Below, piece after piece: positions 21,156 to 24,210 of a stretch of 24,210 bases of DNA. The stretch is from contig NW_027018462.1 of assembly GCF_032854445.1 (NCBI RefSeq), positions 1 through 24,210 on the forward strand, read 5' to 3'. Both the position numbers and the translations under genes were made by a program. This DNA is from Liolophura sinensis. Lineage: Eukaryota; Mollusca; Polyplacophora; Chitonida; Chitonidae. The stretch's first letter is position 1, and each line of letters opens with the position of its first letter. Below the pieces are notes generated by a model that saw only the letters and a program-made list of their open reading frames with translations, searched no databases and had not been told where the DNA came from.

Positions 21156-21707
21156 CCAGACGACGTCAAATCTTTGGGCCAAGCCCATTTAACTCACCCA
21201 GCAAATGTCTTACTTCTAAGTCGAAGACAAACTCAATGTCTTTATCTACATGTAGAAAAAACCACACCATTTGTATATTAAAAAAAACACAAGGTACTTG
21301 ATACAGTCTGCTGCAAAAAGTACAATTGAACACTGACCCACATTAATAAGGTGCCAAAAGATGCGCAATTGTGCCAGGCATCTCCAGCTGTTGAAAAATT
21401 GCAAATTTCTATGGTTTCCATGGAGTAAGAGCCGTTGCTGGGCACGTGATCTTGACATCAATGATCATTCAATTGTGGCTACAGCCAAACGTATTGGTCG
21501 GAGAGCAACGCGGTTTGCACCATTCGATTTCTCGTCACAAAATACGTCGGATTAGCCTCTTCCAGCAGCATTGGAACAGTTTTTCCACTTTTGGATTTTT
21601 ACCTGGTCCTTTTTGCTAATTGAAATCGGCTACATTAACTGTGTACCATCGCGACTGGTCATTACTATATTCAACTTTTCATTATAAGTTATGTGCCCTT
21701 CGGTAGC
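21156..21707 (+). repeat. Monomer 40, most diverged copy
   Basis: This unit has far more substitutions than its neighbours: CAGTCTGCTGC, CACATTAATAAGG, AATTGTGCC, TTTCTATGG, GATCATTCAATTG, CCAAACGTA, CGTCACAAAA, CTCTTCCAGC, TTTACCTGG, GCTAATT and CTGTGTACCATCG. Most are base changes rather than homopolymer indels, so they look like real divergence. Confidence 0.95.
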
Positions 21708-22259
21708 CCAGACGACGTCAAATCTTGGCAAAGCCCATTTAACTCACCCAGCAGTTGTCTTACTTCTAAGTCGAAGACAAACTCAATGTCTTTATCTACA
21801 TGTAGAAAAACCACGACCATTTGTATATGAAAAAAAAACACAAGGTACTTGATACAGTCCGCTGTAAAAAGTACAATTGAAAACTGACCCACATCAATAA
21901 GGTGCAAAAGATGCGCAATTGGGCCAGGCATCTCCAGCTGTTGAAAAATTGCAAATTTCCTTGGTTTTCCATGGAGTAAGAGCCGTTGCTGGGCACGTGA
22001 TCTTGACATCAATGATTATTCATTTGTGGCTACAGCCAAAAGTATTGGTCGGAGAGCAACGCGGTTTGCACCATTCGATTTCTCGTCAAAAAAATACCGT
22101 CGGATTAGCCTCTTACCAGCAGCATTGGAACAGTTTTTCCACTTTTGGATTTTTTGCCTGGTCTTTTTGCGAATTGAATCGGCTACATTAACTATGTACA
22201 ATCGCGACTGGTCATTACTATATTCAACTTTTCATTATAAGTTATGTGCCCTTCGGTAG
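21708..22259 (+). repeat. Monomer 41, type A/B hybrid
   Basis: It reads CAGCAGTTGTC, mixing the A and B versions of this segment, but GAAGACAAA (type A). The TATA-like tract is TATATGAAAA as in monomer 29. One-base changes include CCACGACC, GAAAACTGACC and TACCGTCGG. Confidence 0.95.
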
Positions 22260-22812
22260 CCAGACGACGTCAAATCTTTGGGCCAAGCCCATTTAACTCA
22301 CCCAGCAAATGTCTTACTTCTAAGTCGAAGACAAACTCAATGTCTTTATCTACATGTAGAAAAACCACACCATTTGTATATAAAAAAAAACACAAGGTAC
22401 TTGATACAGTGCGCTGTAAAAAGTACAATTAAACACTGACCCACATCAATAAGGTGCCAAAAGATGCGCAATTGGGCCAGGCATCTCCAGCTGTTGAAAA
22501 AATTGCAAATTTCCTTGGTTTCCATGGAGTAAGAGCCGTTGCTGGGCACGTGATCTTGACATCAATGATTATTCATTTGTGGCTACAGCCAAAAGTATTG
22601 GTCGGAGAGCAACACGGTTTGCACCATTCGATTTCTCGTCAAAAAATACGTCGGATTAGGCCTCTTATCAGCAGCATTGGAACAGTTTTTCCACTTTTGG
22701 ATTTTTGCCTGGTCTTTCTGCTAATTGAATTCGGCTACATTAACTATGTACAATCGCGACTGGTCATTACTATATTCAACTTTTCATTATAAGTTATGTG
22801 CCCTTCGGTAGC
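22260..22812 (+). repeat. Monomer 42, type A, block head with AACACGG
   Basis: This is the third copy of the linked set ATTAAACAC, CAACACGGTT, TTATCAGCAG and CTTTCTGCTAATT. It has an extra A before TTGCAAATTT, and a private TTGAATTCGG. Confidence 0.96.
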
Positions 22813-23363
22813 CCAGACGACGTCAAATCTTTGGGCCAAGCCCATTTAACTCACCCAGAGTTGTTCTTACTTCTAAGTCGAAGATAAACTCAATGTCTTT
22901 ATCTACATGTAGAAAAACCACACCATTTGTATATAAAAAAACACAAGGTACTTGATACAGTCCGCTGTAAAAAGTACAATTGAACACTGACCCACATCAA
23001 TAAGGTGCCAAAAGATGCGCAATTGGGCCAGGCATCTCCAGCTGTTGAAAAATTGCAAATTTCCTTGGTTTTCCATGGAGTAAGAGCCGTTGCTGGGCAC
23101 GTGATCTTGACCATCAATGATCTATTCATTTGTGGCTACAGCCAAAAGTATTGGTCGGAGAGCAACGCGGTTTGCACCATTCGATTTCTCGTCAAAAAAT
23201 ACGTCGGATTAGCCTCTTACCAACGCATTGGAACAGTTTTTTCCCACTTTTGATTTTTGCCTGGTCTTTTTGCGAATTGAAATCGGCTACATTAACTATG
23301 TACAATCGCGACTGGTCATTACTATATTCAACTTTTCATTATAAGTTATGTGCCCTTCGTAGC
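22813..23363 (+). repeat. Monomer 43, type B2
   Basis: It carries CAGAGTTGTTC, a slightly altered form of the B segment, with GATAAAC and TGACCCAC. TACCAACGCATTGG is probably a damaged CAACAGCATTGG. Other indels are GACCATCAATGATCTATT and TTTTTTCCCAC. Confidence 0.95.
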
Positions 23364-23917
23364 CCAGACGACGTCAAATCTTTGGGGCCAAGCCCATTTA
23401 ACTCACCCAGCAAATGTCTTACTTCTAAGTCGAAGACAAACTCAATGTCTTTATCTACATGTAGAAAAAACCACACCATTTGTATATAAAAAAAACACAA
23501 GGTACTTGATACAGTGCGCTGTGTAAAAAGTACAATTGAACACTGACCCACATCAATAAGGTGCCAAAAGATGCGCAATTGGGCCAGGCATCTCCAGCTG
23601 TTGAAAAATTGCAAATTTCCTTGGTTTCCATGGAGTAAGAGCCGTTGCTGGGCACGTGATCTTGACATCAATGATTATTCATTTGTGGCTACAGCCAAAA
23701 GTATTGGTCGGAGAGCAACGCGGTTTGCACCATTCGATTTCTCGTCAAAAAATACGTCGGATTAGCCTCTTACCAGCAGCATTGGAACAGTTTTTCCACT
23801 TTTGGATTTTTGCCTGGTCTTTTTGCGAATTGAAATCGGCTACATTAACTATGTACAATCGCGACTGGTCATTACTATATTCAACTTTTCATTATAAGTT
23901 ATGTGCCCTTCGGTAGC
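23364..23917 (+). repeat. Monomer 44, type A
   Basis: It follows a B2 copy, as monomers 34 and 37 do. It has a two-base duplication in GCGCTGTGTAAAA, TTGGGGCC and GAAAAAACC. Confidence 0.96.
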
Positions 23918-24210
23918 CCAGACGACGTCAAATCTTTGGGCCAAGCCCCATTTAACTCACCCAGCAAATGTCTTACTTCTAAGTCGAAGACAAACTCAAT
24001 GTCTTTATCTACATGTAGAAAAACCACACCATTTGTATATAAAAAAAACACAAGGTACTTGATACAGTGCGCTGTAAAAAGTACAATTGAACACTGACCC
24101 ACATCAATAAGGGTGCCAAAAGATGCGCAATTGGGCCAGGCATCTCCAGCTGTTGAAAAATTGCAAATTTCCTTGGTTTCCATGGAGTAAGAGCCGTTGC
24201 TGGGCACGTG
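23918..24210 (+). repeat. Monomer 45, type A, cut by window edge
   Basis: Only the first 293 bases are visible, ending at the CACGTG box. Visible markers are type A with CAGTGCG. Extra C in GCCCCATT and G in AAGGGTGCC are present. The array evidently continues to the right. Confidence 0.96.

Larger units (their letters stand above)
1..24210 (+). repeat. Satellite DNA array, about 550-bp monomer, 45 head-to-tail copies
   Basis: The same sequence recurs from edge to edge, with the landmark CAGACGACGTCAAATC reappearing every 545-556 bp in almost all units. All copies share one orientation, and no unrelated sequence interrupts them. Landmarks by offset in the monomer (offset 1 is the base before CAGACG): GACGTC at 7-12, hairpin TGGGC-CAA-GCCCA at 20-32, palindrome TCTACATGTAGA at 90-101, TATATAA plus A-run from 118, ACAG/CTGT hairpin at 146-157, TCCATGGA at 260-267, CACGTG at 286-291, TGGC/GCCA hairpin at 319-330, and T-runs from 424. 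Open frames of 60-119 codons exist on both strands. They are broken or re-joined by one-base indels between copies, many start at GTG or TTG, and none resembles a protein I know, so I call no gene. This is known behaviour for eukaryotic satellites; a centromeric or heterochromatic location would be inference. The family is not recognised. Confidence 0.98.

Noticed and set aside
1-24210. CRISPR array
   Set aside because: The period is 550 bp and whole units are near-identical. There are no short repeats separated by unique spacers, and no cas genes.
1-24210. Transposable element or IS ends within the array
   Set aside because: No terminal inverted repeats, target-site duplications or transposase or reverse-transcriptase frame. 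All junctions between units are simple head-to-tail joins.

Overview
The whole window is one uninterrupted head-to-tail tandem array of a non-coding satellite DNA with a monomer of about 550 bp. I count 45 monomers, all in the same orientation. The first starts at the window edge and the last is cut off by the right edge, so neither end of the array is in view. I found no protein-coding gene, rRNA, tRNA, mobile element or CRISPR array that I would defend.

The organism is almost certainly a eukaryote, because a homogenised, kilobases-long, single-orientation array of near-identical 550-bp units with multi-monomer sub-duplications is typical of satellite DNA. A hand count of the monomer at 11258-11807 gives about 41% G+C. 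By hand I count roughly 19 CpGs per unit, close to random expectation, so there is no strong methylation-driven CpG loss. I do not recognise the family and cannot name the species, the chromosome or a centromeric role.

Layout: monomers 1-5 (1-2736) are fairly clean and include a 16-bp deletion near 2714. Monomers 6-14 (2737-7716) vary more in length and carry many one-base indels. At 7717-8500 two rearranged partial monomers replace what would be two full units. Monomers 17-34 (8501-18411) are mostly very regular at 549-553 bp. Monomers 35-45 (18412-24210) again carry many one-base indels and include one clearly diverged unit at 21156-21707.

Diagnostic substitutions divide the units into a major type (A) and a minor type (B, at 551, 2737, 4395, 17312, 18964 and 22813). 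The order of these markers repeats at offsets of 2, 3, 4 and 7 monomers. This is the main biological signal here: local higher-order structure left by multi-unit duplication or unequal exchange. Each monomer also carries a conserved TATA-like A-rich tract, a 12-bp palindrome, a CACGTG box and several short hairpins; a function for any of them is unproven.
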